Below are positions 35,814 through 45,855 of a stretch of DNA of 64,000 bases, one piece after another (position 1 is the first letter of the stretch; each line of letters opens with the position of its first letter). The notes under the pieces are model-generated. The model was not told where the DNA came from, ran no database searches, and worked only from the letters and a program-made list of their open reading frames with translations. The DNA comes from Trichuris trichiura. Lineage: Eukaryota > Nematoda > Enoplea > Trichinellida > Trichuridae. Location: positions 2,480,001 through 2,544,000 of the forward strand of contig JBAJFE010000005.1 in assembly GCA_037903355.1 (NCBI GenBank). Reading direction: 5' to 3'. Both the position numbers and the translations under genes were made by a program.

Positions 35814-37011
35814 TCAATCTTTTGGCTTGAGACACATTTTGCCGCGTACAGTTTGGCAACATTTCCAGTCATCTTCGCAGTCGATGTCTCTTTCGCAGCG
35901 ATCTCTTGCTCCGCTCATCGTGCTAACGGGACTTCTTGGGCATTTTCCTTCTCGATATTGTCCTAAATAAGGTTGCATTCATTGATCTCGTTTGTGCCAA
36001 CGTTGAGATGAATGGATTTCATCGAGCAAATGATTTTTTGTCAAAATGAACCTTTCACTCCTCGGGATGAATGGTCAACTCAGCTGTTCGCATGAATGAA
36101 ATGTCGCTTCCCGGCGAGTACTTAATTGACTATCTAGCGCACTCGTATTCGTAGGTGTACCTCTTTTTCATTCATCAAAGCTTTGCTATATTAACGTCAG
36201 TATACGAATGAGAACAATATGTTTGGTTGGCCGTTAGCTGTTGGTAGGCATTTAATATTTTTGAAGTATTTTAAACTGTTTTCTTGAAGGGGAAGAGAGT
36301 TGTTTGCAATCGTTGGGAACTCACCAGTTGGCTGAAGAGTTTCTGGATGCATGCAAACATTTCCTGCCACTGTTTCGCAGCAAATGTACTGTGATGAGCA
36401 ATCACTGTCTGAGCGACAGCGATCGATGGCATCCGGTTTCCTGCCAGCGCTTAATTTAGGGCATACACCTTGGCTTCCTGCGAAGGTTAGCGGAATTCTA
36501 AGAAACCGTGAAAGGAAGTATATTTAGAATACTCTCTTGCGCAGCGGGTTCAGGCTTCATGCACACATAGCCGGAGAGGCTGTCGCAGCAGTATCGTCCT
36601 TGCGGACAGTCGCTGTCTGTGTGGCATCGGTCGATTGCGTCAGACTTTTTTGAGCCAAGATAAGGTGGGCAGAGTTCGTTTCCTCCTTTGGTAATGATAT
36701 GCAACAGTCAAAATGGACAATGGTTGTTTTTGTAAACAACTTACCAAAGGCGCGAGTTTCGATTGGAGCCATACAAATTCTGCCCCTAATAGTTGGGCAA
36801 CAAATTTTTCGGCCTTCGCAATTCTCATCCCTGTCGCATCTGTCGATTGCATCGTCAGCAACTTTAAGTAGCAATTTGGGACACAATCCAATTTTTCTGC
36901 CTTCTAAAAGCTCAGTGCTTATTGCTTAGGCGAAATAGTAAGGTTACCTCCCGCGGGTAGGTTGAATAGTGCCAAAATCGCCAACGAAATGTAGAACCAT
37001 TGAATGGTCAT
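35814..37011 (-). CDS. secreted protein with four six-Cys WAP-like domains
   Basis: Five exons in phase: 36948-37011, 36745-36903, 36533-36685, 36325-36477, 35814-35962; 225 residues. Signal peptide MTIQWFYISLAILALF; a longer in-frame N-terminus reaching 37176 exists, but the signal peptide argues for 37011. Each later exon is one WAP-like module: C-P, an AIDRC or ARDRC word, an acidic D-x-x-C word, CC, and a final C before M-x-P. Family members (SLPI, elafin) inhibit serine proteases or kill microbes. The canonical WAP fold has eight Cys; these modules have six, lacking the second and seventh. All module exons start and end in phase 1, so they can be duplicated or swapped without frame change. 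Confidence 0.85.
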
Positions 37012-40000
37012 GGTTCTTAAGGGTGAACCGACGTCCAATCGCATATTCACAGGGTTTATTCGTCGAAGTTCAGTTGCGGAATTCGTGTTAGCAGACGAGG
37101 GAGGAGAGGAACAGTTGCTCATTTTATTCTTGCCTTGATTCTTCAGCGAACCTTCAAACGGGGGAGTCGAGTGCAAAGATAAATAAATTAGTCAGCCATC
37201 AAGAACGGCAATAAGTTTTAGGCAAACTCGTTCGTTCACGTTTACGATGAAGAAAGTGGAAATGCACGGCGGTTTAGTCATTCCATTGAGCCTGTTGAAC
37301 CCGTTACTTCTCCATTGAACGCATTTGCTCTGCGTTTGGCTACTCTCGCATATTGTTGTTTTAAAGAAAAGTTGCCTAAGCAAAGGCGCGGACATGTTTG
37401 TATGTAAAGTGGCAAGATACCGTCTGTTCTTTTTTTACTGCATTTTCCTTTATCCTAATTTGCATGAGCGAAAGATGAACGAGTCCATTTGGGCGTGAAA
37501 CTAATTTTCGGATAAATTACATTAGTGTAGATAGTTTGAACGAAAAGTTTTTTTGTAAATTTATATGCACACCACTCAGAGTTCGGTTAGCTCTATATTA
37601 ATGTTAGCAGACGCCTATAAACAAGCACGAGGATACGGCGACGGCGTAACTCAGCGAGCAGAGACTGAGCGGGAGTCAAACACAAACAATGAGTAAGAAA
37701 AAAATGCATATGCTGAGCACCCATCTTGCGTTATAACCAGCAAAACTCGTCCGCAGAGTCATAGTCTATCCTTTTCTAACAAATTTCAAAATAGGAATAC
37801 TTTAAACATCGTCATATGCTCTAATGTTTTCCCACTCTACGTAAAGCGGCGATCGAACAAGAAATGCATGCAAAAGACATGTAATCGATGCAATAGCGGC
37901 GTTTGTTGTGTAAAAGAACTTTAAACATGCGTTGGGCTAAATAAAAGCTATTAAATATGTTTTTATAAAGAATTCTCTTTCCCGCTTGTCTTTCTTCACA
38001 AAGTCTCTCTGCTCATGAATTACGCTATTAAAGGTTGACTTAAAATTCAAGCCGAATAAGGTATTCGTAATGGAATAAAAGTTTGGGCTTCGACAATGCT
38101 ATTAAATGTTGCTAACTTTACTTTTAGGCTAGTTTTGGGTACCTTAAGCTATTATATTTAAGTAAAAAGTTTATATTTATGCAGTTTAAAGTTTCTGTTA
38201 TGTATGGCGTATTTTTAATCAAGAGAAGTTTGTGGTTAAGACAATGCTCCGTTTATTAAGTAGTTTCCGCTCCGATCGAAGTAGGACTAAATGATTTGCA
38301 GGAAAGCTCTTTGTACCTGCGCTTTTTACCGTATAAAAGACATGTTGATTGGCGATTTTGTAGGGACAGTAAAGCGTTCGTTCGAAGTTGCATCATCCTT
38401 ACTCCAACAACGATAAATTCAAGAAGATTAATCTATCGGGTTTCTTCTTGTACTTGCCTGCAAAAAATGCAGTAGGACTAACAACTGGTTACTCATTTTT
38501 TGAGCGTAACGTTTGGAAAGTAGACGTTTTTTTCGTTAGAGTGCGAAAATCTTGTTCCGGTTCTACTGGTGACCATAACGGCTATCCTGTCCTATCTTTA
38601 GCTAAACCTGAGCCAAAGAGTAACCCTTATGTTTAGTTTTAGGCTTAAGCAAGGGCAGGATAGAAGAGCTAGCAAAATTCCAATACAATTTTCAGACATA
38701 TGGCAGCATAATGGGAGTTATTTACCTTCGTGCGTGTGTTTTCGAGCAGAATAAACTTGATTATTGATAGGATTACTGTATTTCATTTCCGTGCAATTAG
38801 AGAAAGAAACTTGTATCAGTGTTGCGAACAGTTTAATCTGAAAGTCAAAACGTTTTTCTTTGTGCTATTACTGCTTTTTGAACGTTCTTGCTGCAATGCA
38901 ACAGTATGCAAATGCACTTTTCAGCAGACTAGGTTTTTTCACTTCTATTGTCTCACTTCGTTTTTTTAATACTGTAACGAACCGTCGTTACGAGAGAGGT
39001 TCCACCCAACGAGGACGCAGGATACAAGCTACGAGGGGTTGCTCAAACGTTTACTTTCTCTCAGGCGACACGAACACAACACAGCGACCAACCGACTCGC
39101 TCACTCGTCTGTCTCACACTGACTTCTGTCCCCTAGTCACCGCTGGAGACCATCGTAGCCCTAACCTGAAAATCGTTCGGCTGGCCAGAGCTGGCAGGAA
39201 TTGCTACAATACAATATAATGAAGCTTGTTTTCATGGCTTTTGCTGTACGTGCAGTTTAGAAATTGTTAGACGACATTATAAAAACTGCTGAAATCGCAA
39301 AGCTGAAAAATCCAATTCAAACGAAACGTTTCGATACTGTCCTTCCTTTTGCTGCCTGAAAATAAAGTATTTGAAATGGCAGCCTGAAATGTCCATCCGG
39401 AAAAGGCGGGATGTTTTTGCACTTTAAACGCGAAATTTTGTTTTTGCGGCGTTATAATAGTGCGGTAATCTTTGGAATATGAAAAAAAAACGTTAGTGTC
39501 GGCATTGCACACTATGCTGATTCTGTTTGCTGGTTCGCTTTGGTTCTTTTAAAACTCGATAGAATTCAAACTGTAGAAGCGGATAAAAATTTTAATCATT
39601 GCAATCACGGAGAAATGTTAGATTTTTTTCAGAATTTACTAATGCGCTGTTGTCACCAGAATGTGGAAATTTGCGTTGCGCCGCCATTGTTCAGTAAATG
39701 ATGCTCAAGTACGAATCGCTTAAATGAAAACTTAGTCAGCGCCATGTTCGCTGAGCCGTAAATTGTAACGTTAGTCCATAATAATTTTAAAGTGGCAATT
39801 TTTAAAACACCTTCAGTTCTACGCTGAATTTGCATAGTACCGTAATTAGTGTACATGCCTCTTTGTGTTTCTTCACGAAAACAATTTGTTTAGAAATAAA
39901 TGTAGGCAAATAGCACAGCTTTCGGCTTCAGAGCAAAGCCGGCTTTCGGCGTGCACGCACATGACCACTTGAAGAATGGTAAAGTTTTTTAAACTCCGCT

Positions 40001-40779
40001 GTGAGCCTGCCAAAAAGAAGTTACAATTTCAAATTAACTTCGTGTTAGCATTGCGAAATGCCTATAGAGCAAGTTTAGCAGAAACGTATCGTCCCTTTTC
40101 ATGGCAAATTGTATTACTCTATTAACGAACCTGATTACTGTTTACGACGATCGATTTGCGTTGAAAGAGAAAGCAGTTTTAACAGCGTAATCCATCACGA
40201 CTGCGTAAACATTATTGTAAACTAATGTTAAATATTCCAATACACAGCCGCCTTGCATGGCATATAAACATAAAAATTTGTAGCGTGCAGTTAGAGTGCA
40301 AACGTTCGTACAGGTTCGAAACATAGCTCGAGTTGTATTAAAGCGAAATAAAGCAAACTACTAGGCTACTTCGTATGCGTAACTGGAGCTTAAGACGTGA
40401 AAAACTCTTAACGGTTTTCTGACCTTTTGGTTTATTAAAGTTTTGCTTTTATTTTGTTCTGGTTTTAAAACTGACTAAAAACAGTGACCACAACACTAGA
40501 AATATTATTTAAGAGCAGGTTAATCGATTTGGCACGCTTTTCAAGCAGATGTTGTTTTTCATTAATTTGCTTGATATGCTTATCTCAAATTAAGTTCTTC
40601 CCGTTGCTTTTAAAACTTTAGCCTACCTGGTGCTATATGTTTTAGCATCTTACTCGTTTCTGACGCGCTAAGTAAAAGTGCATTAATGGATGTCCTGCAA
40701 ATCTTTTATCGCTGTTGTACCGTGTCTGTTGTTTTATTCTTAGCCTTTCTGCGTCTCAGCAATAGTTTGATAGCCCGTC
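37012..40779. other. gene-poor intergenic region
   Basis: Head-to-head spacer between the WAP gene and importin alpha. AT-rich, with many short frames and no motif. It contains the solo-LTR-like element at 38973-39208. Confidence 0.4.
38973..39208. mobile_element. solo LTR-like element
   Basis: A 236-bp GC-richer block starting TGTAACGAACC and ending GGAATTGCTACA, that is, with TGT...ACA ends, flanked on both sides by ATAC (38969-38972 and 39209-39212). TG...CA ends plus a 4-bp direct repeat is what a recombined Gypsy-type LTR leaves. No internal retroelement genes are nearby. Confidence 0.55.
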
Positions 40780-43300
40780 ATGCCGACCGAAAGTTCGTTG
40801 ATATCTCGTTACAAGAACAAGGGACTTACCTATGACGAAATGCGTCGTCGTCGCGAGGCTAACTATGTACAACTGAGAAAGGAGAAACGTGAGGAGCAAC
40901 TGGCCAAACGACGAAATATCTGGCCAACGTCGGCACTGACCAGTGGGCACCTGGAATGTGCAACTAGCCAAGAAAATATTGAAGAAGCTGTATGATTTTG
41001 TCCTTATATTTTTACGTCGCTTCACTTTATGCCTTTTAAGCCCCTGATTACCGCAGAGATGATACAGGCTATGTTTTGTGATAATATGGAAGCTCAATTG
41101 CAAGGGACAATTGCATTTCGCAAAGTTCTCTCCAGAGGTGATTTGCTTATTCAATATGCTGGCACTGTTCTTGTTCGCGTTGGCAACCGCTTGCCTTCAT
41201 TTTTCAAGCTGTACTTTTTGCTTTTCTGGCCAAAAACTAACCTCAAACTGGTTTACGTCAAAAAACGCTTACTGCACGCTTGTTTAGAACCTAATCCTCC
41301 AATTGATGAGGTAATTGCGTCGGGAGTTGTTCCGCGGTGCGTTCAATTCCTTTGCTGTAAAGAGCACCCAAAGCTTCAGTTTGAGGCTGCTTGGGCGCTA
41401 ACCAACATTGCTAGCGGGACAAATGAGCAAACGAGAGTTGTCGTCGAAAGCGGTGCTGTTCCGGTTTTTATTGATTTGATGTCCTCCGATAGCGACGATG
41501 TCAAAGAACAGGTTGGTTTTCCAAGTTTGGCTATTGTTCTCCTCATTTTTGTAATACCTAAGCGAAAAAAATGCTTCTGCGTTTCAGCTAGACAAAGTAG
41601 GTAGAGTTTGCTGCTTTTTGTGAACTGGCAACTTTAGAATGCCATTGTTTATGCTACTTTATTTTATTGGCAACGGCTCTGTAACCTTTTACTTTCGGCC
41701 GTATTTCTTGGGTATTTTGTCCCAAAACAGCTTCCGTAATTTCTCAGTTTGAATTTAGCTTAATTCACGATGCCGTAATAGCATAACGCGACAAAGAATT
41801 GTTTTTCAATATCTAACACCTCCATTTTGCTTGAGTTCTCCCTATTGTCTCTAATGCATATTTCCAATCATTAATGCCTTTGCACGTTGCAATGGTTTTT
41901 TTCTCTCTCACAGTGTACCCATATCGGTTTGCATGAGGTACGATATGCAAAACTTGTCGCATTTTAGCCAGTTCTTTTTGAAAGCAGTAGGGAGCCCCAT
42001 TTACAGTAACCTTGCGGTACCTAATTTTAGTTAGATTACCTACTGTAACAGTTGAAATTAAAATGTTCGCTGTCTAAGCAACGAGGCTTTTGAAGGCAGT
42101 TTGGGCGTTGGGGAATATAGCCGGTGACAGCGCCCCCTATCGAGACTACGTTCTTAACCAAGGAATTGGCCCAGCTTTAGTTAGGCTATTCGAGACGACC
42201 GGCAAACTTTCAACGATTCGGAACGCCGTATGGACAATGTCCAATTTGTGTCGAGGCAAGAGTCCACCTCCCGATTTGCAACAGGTTGTTATAATTCATA
42301 GACAATCGCATTCATTTATTGCTTTCAACGCTGCCCTATCTATTGAATAGCTGCAAATTCTTATCCCTTTATTGGCAAACTGTTTGTACCACAATGACGC
42401 AGAAGTGGTCACTGACGCTTGTTGGGCTATCGGCTATCTTTGCGATGGTCCAACGAACGGAGTACAAGCAATTCTGGACGCAGGAGTATGTCGACGATTG
42501 GTCGAACTTTTGATGCATTGCCAAGCAAAAGTTGTTTCGGCAGCCCTGAGAGCCGTCGGAAATATTGTGACGGGTGATGATAACCAGACACAGGTTGGCA
42601 GCTCATTTGCATATTCGCTTACGACACGTAATTTTTTTTTGTTCAGGTGGTGCTTAACAGTTCCGCTTTGCCTTGCCTGCGTCATTTGCTCTTCTCCTTG
42701 AAAGAGTCTTTGAAAAAGGAAGCTTGTTGGACAATATCTAACATAACGGCTGGCAACAAGGCGCAGATACAGGCTGTGGTGGATGCCGAGATAATCCCAA
42801 CCTTAGTGGAAATTTTGGGTAATTCCGATTTTAAAACCAGAAGGGAAGCAGCTTGGGCGCTTACGAACGCTGCTACTGGTGGATCTCCATCGGTGGTGCG
42901 TCATCTTGTCGATTGTGGAATAATACCCCCGCTATGCGACCTACTTACCGTAAGCGACGCTAAAATCGTTTTGGTATGTCCATCCTATTTCTCTAAGCCA
43001 GCAGCTTTTGCTATTCCTTGCGCTTTGTTGCAGGTTGCCCTATCGGGATTGGAGCACATTCTGAAAGTGGGAAAAGCGGACGCGGTCGACGGGGCACCAA
43101 ACAAATACGCTTTGTTGATCGAAGAGTGCTACGGATTGGACAAAATTGAGTTTCTTCAAAATCACGAGAGCTTGGAAATTTATCAAAAAGCATTCGACTT
43201 GGTAGAACAGTATTTCAACGTTGACGACTTTATAGATGTCGATGGTTTGATGGGCTCAAATATTGACGAAAATGGTCCAAGCGGTAGTTTTAATTTCTGA
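40780..43300 (+). CDS. importin subunit alpha
   Basis: Seven exons, all in phase: 40780-40989, 41041-41137, 41288-41511, 42096-42284, 42351-42593, 42647-42973, 43034-43300; 518 residues, normal for the family. It carries nuclear localisation signal cargo into the nucleus together with importin beta. The N-terminus is an importin-beta-binding region ([19 protein letters not shown]). Then come armadillo repeats with the conserved Trp/Asn ladder: [70 protein letters not shown] and [11 protein letters not shown]. The C-terminus ([12 protein letters not shown], then an acidic end) is typical. The ladder reads most like the KPNA3/KPNA4 type. Intron 3 is 584 nt, ten times the local norm. Confidence 0.95.
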
Positions 43301-43747
43301 AGTCACCCGAGAAAGTACGCAGTTGCATATGGTCGATTTGAGGTTTTTCTAAAAGTGTTACTACTCGCGGCAGTTTGACTGCCGACTAGCCGAACTCTTT
43401 CTTATTTTGGCAAGCTGTCACCCTTGGAACCATCTCGGTAGTAAAACCAAGCATATCCCACTTACGGCAGCCGCGCTCGTGTCCAAATCTCCCAGCAATC
43501 ATCCTTCCTCGTTGAATTTGGCACAGCCGTTTTCTGGTCCCTATTCTATGATATTTGTAAAGCAAAAAGACAATGGAAGCTTAATAGTTTGTCGTGCAAC
43601 TGTTTTTTTTGTTTCGGAGAACTTCGGTCATTGATGTTGTCCAATAAATTATTCCTTCTTCCCATTGGCTATGCAAATTGATGGCTGTTATCCATGAAAT
43701 GTATAGCCCAAGTTTTCTTGACATCCCGTGAGACTATTCGGTTTTAG
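43301..43747. other. importin alpha to PIG-F spacer
   Basis: Should contain the missing 5' end of PIG-F. No convincing exon was found. An AATAAA at 43643-43648 could serve importin alpha. Confidence 0.4.
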
Positions 43748-44445
43748 GTACCCGTCGAGAAGGAAGCTCAAGTCGCTTTATGCTCGCACTTATTTATGTT
43801 CGTCCTTTTCGTTAATCTTTTGATCTCAACTCTTGTCTATCACGTCGTTATTGTCCTCTTTGGCGCGCCGATTTTTAGGTGATCGGATTCGAGATTTCCA
43901 CCTTTTTTTCGACCAGTTATTGTTTCATATTTTAGTCAACTTTTTGAAACCTACAGTCTCGCGGTATTGCTCACGTTGTGCACTACGTTGCCCTGCTTAC
44001 TCACATTTGACGACTACGAAAGTTTTCACGCGGTTTTCTTCTTTGCAAAGTAAGTGACCAACGGCCTATTGACATATTCTTGCTTGCTATTGGTCTTTTT
44101 TTTACGGCAGCATCAAGTCCAGCGCAGAACGTTACACGTTTTATATTGCGTTGGGAAGCCTAGTTGGCGCGTGGGTTGGCGCTTTTCCAATACCATTGGA
44201 TTGGGACCGTCCCTGGCAGGTAGATATTCAAATTTTAACTCCGTCGTCTTTTCCTAGGCCTTTTACTGAGTAATCATTTAATTTACCGCTCTACTATCGT
44301 ATGTTGTTGCGATGCATTATAGAAGTGGCCAATAACGTGCGTGGTTGGAACCTGCATTGGCTTTTGCCTCGGTTTGGCATGTGGCGCGCTTATGGACTTG
44401 CGTTATCGATACCGATACTCGCGCAGATCAAGAAAGTTTGTCTAA
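43748..44445 (+). CDS. GPI-anchor biosynthesis protein PIG-F (5' end not found)
   Basis: Four exons in phase: 43748-43878, 43936-44049, 44111-44219, 44323-44445; 158 residues seen. PIG-F is a multi-span ER membrane protein that stabilises PIG-O and PIG-G, the ethanolamine-phosphate transferases of GPI synthesis. Evidence: [23 protein letters not shown], the family hallmark [30 protein letters not shown], and a basic C-terminus. The family is about 200-220 residues with two more membrane spans at the N-terminus; those should lie in an exon upstream of the acceptor at 43747. The stop codon is 33 nt before the NPRL2 start. Confidence 0.85.
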
Positions 44446-44478
44446 GCAAGTTTGACCATTGAAGAAAGAGAGAGAGAG

Positions 44479-45663
44479 ATGTCGGATTGTTGTCAAGAAT
44501 GTATACCTCCTCTGTTGTGCCTCATCTACGCGGAATTCGACGCGCGCGTTGGTCCGCGAATTGTCTATCAAGTTCCCGTTGAAATTGTAACCAAAGAATT
44601 GTTCGACAGTTTGTCCGCCTTTTTGATTCCCAGATCCGAGTTGGTGGATCGCTTGATCAAAGTCGACTTGCCAAGTTTGAAAATTATGGGCTATCCGAAA
44701 GCCATTGAAAACAACAAGTACGAACGAAACGCGTTCATTTTCAATCTTTGCTTCGTGGTAGCCAACGTTGCCGAAGTGGATTTCGTCTACGAGCCTTTGG
44801 TGGAGAAGTTGGCCAAAAGTTTGGAAGCTTTCGAATTGGAATGCTCCTTTTTGTCGGACGAATCAAGTCGGGCTTCCTTGAAGCCTATAATGCTACAAAT
44901 TCTTTCCGATTTGAATAGCAACGGTCGATCGTCCATTGTTGTCAATGAAATGTGCGAAGTGCATTTGAAGCTCATGCGCTTTCAATCCTCCCTATCGCCT
45001 ACGTTGGAATGGATGGCGCCGGCGTTACGTCGACCCGTCGACGCGTCCGATATGATTCGATGCGATCTTGTTCTTCAAAAGTTGTTACCGCACATCAACG
45101 GTTTTGATACGGTGTCCAGAATAAGCTCAACTGCTTGCGTCGATTTGGCAATCACGAAACGTTGCCTCAGAGATGCAATGCGCGATGATCTGATATGTCT
45201 TCATCCAGTTTTTCAATACGGAAGTCATTACGCGGTCACTCCGTTGGTCAGAAAACTTTACAAGGACAAAAGTTTGCAAGAACAATTCTGCCGAACGGTC
45301 ACTATGGACAACCAACAATTGCCGGTGCGCTTTTTTGATCTCTTTCGATTGTTGAACTCCATTCAAGCCCATATGTCCATAAAAGAATGGTACGTACGCG
45401 CGCTGCCTCGCTCCTACGGCGTTGACGAGCGTAAGTTGGTTCAAATGGCAGTATGTAATGGCATTCTACGCAAACTGAGCGGATATCCGCTGCTTACGGA
45501 TGGTCGTAAGGCAAAAATACCAGCGATTTTATTTCGTACCGACGCTAGCGACTTTGATGGCACCGTAACGTTGGAACAATTAGCTGTTAAGGCGCAGTTG
45601 CCCTACGGGGAAGTTTTAAGACTGCTTTCAAAAGTATCCAGCGTATCGATCGTATGGAAATGA
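44479..45663 (+). CDS. nprl-2: GATOR1 complex subunit NPRL2
   Basis: Single exon, 394 residues from ATG (MSDCCQECIPPLL). NPRL2, with DEPDC5 and NPRL3, forms GATOR1, the Rag GTPase-activating complex that turns off TORC1 when amino acids are scarce. Diagnostic words are CLIYAEFDARVGPRIVYQVP, KELFDSLSAFLIPRSEL, IENNKYERNAFIFNLCFV, EPLVEKLAKSLEAFELE and, in the C-terminal part, PRSYGVDERKLVQMAV. No intron over 1.18 kb, unlike most neighbours. The start lies 33 nt after the PIG-F stop, which suggests a shared transcript. Confidence 0.93.
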   Translation: MSDCCQECIPPLLCLIYAEFDARVGPRIVYQVPVEIVTKELFDSLSAFLIPRSELVDRLIKVDLPSLKIMGYPKAIENNKYERNAFIFNLCFVVANVAEVDFVYEPLVEKLAKSLEAFELECSFLSDESSRASLKPIMLQILSDLNSNGRSSIVVNEMCEVHLKLMRFQSSLSPTLEWMAPALRRPVDASDMIRCDLVLQKLLPHINGFDTVSRISSTACVDLAITKRCLRDAMRDDLICLHPVFQYGSHYAVTPLVRKLYKDKSLQEQFCRTVTMDNQQLPVRFFDLFRLLNSIQAHMSIKEWYVRALPRSYGVDERKLVQMAVCNGILRKLSGYPLLTDGRKAKIPAILFRTDASDFDGTVTLEQLAVKAQLPYGEVLRLLSKVSSVSIVWK

Positions 45664-45814
45664 ATTTTTCGGCGTATTCGCATCCTGTTCTTTCAGCCAA
45701 CTGCTTAAGGTGAGCCAACAGTCTTTTTTACTTTTAATCCTGGCCGAAAATGTTTTTTGTTTTTTCTTTGAATCTACTTTAGGCGAATGAACAACCGAGA
45801 GGTCTTTTCCTGAC

Positions 45815-45820
45815 TTTATT
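45815..45820 (-). terminator. polyadenylation signal of the PDE2-like gene
   Basis: Minus-strand AATAAA 35 nt past the stop codon of the phosphodiesterase gene. Confidence 0.45.
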
Positions 45821-45855
45821 ATTTTCTTTGAGCTCAGCTTAAGCTTGCGGCTAGG

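Noticed and set aside
37012..37176. Longer N-terminus for the WAP protein
   Set aside because: It would place about 55 polar residues before a perfect signal peptide; the ATG at 37011 fits a secreted protein.
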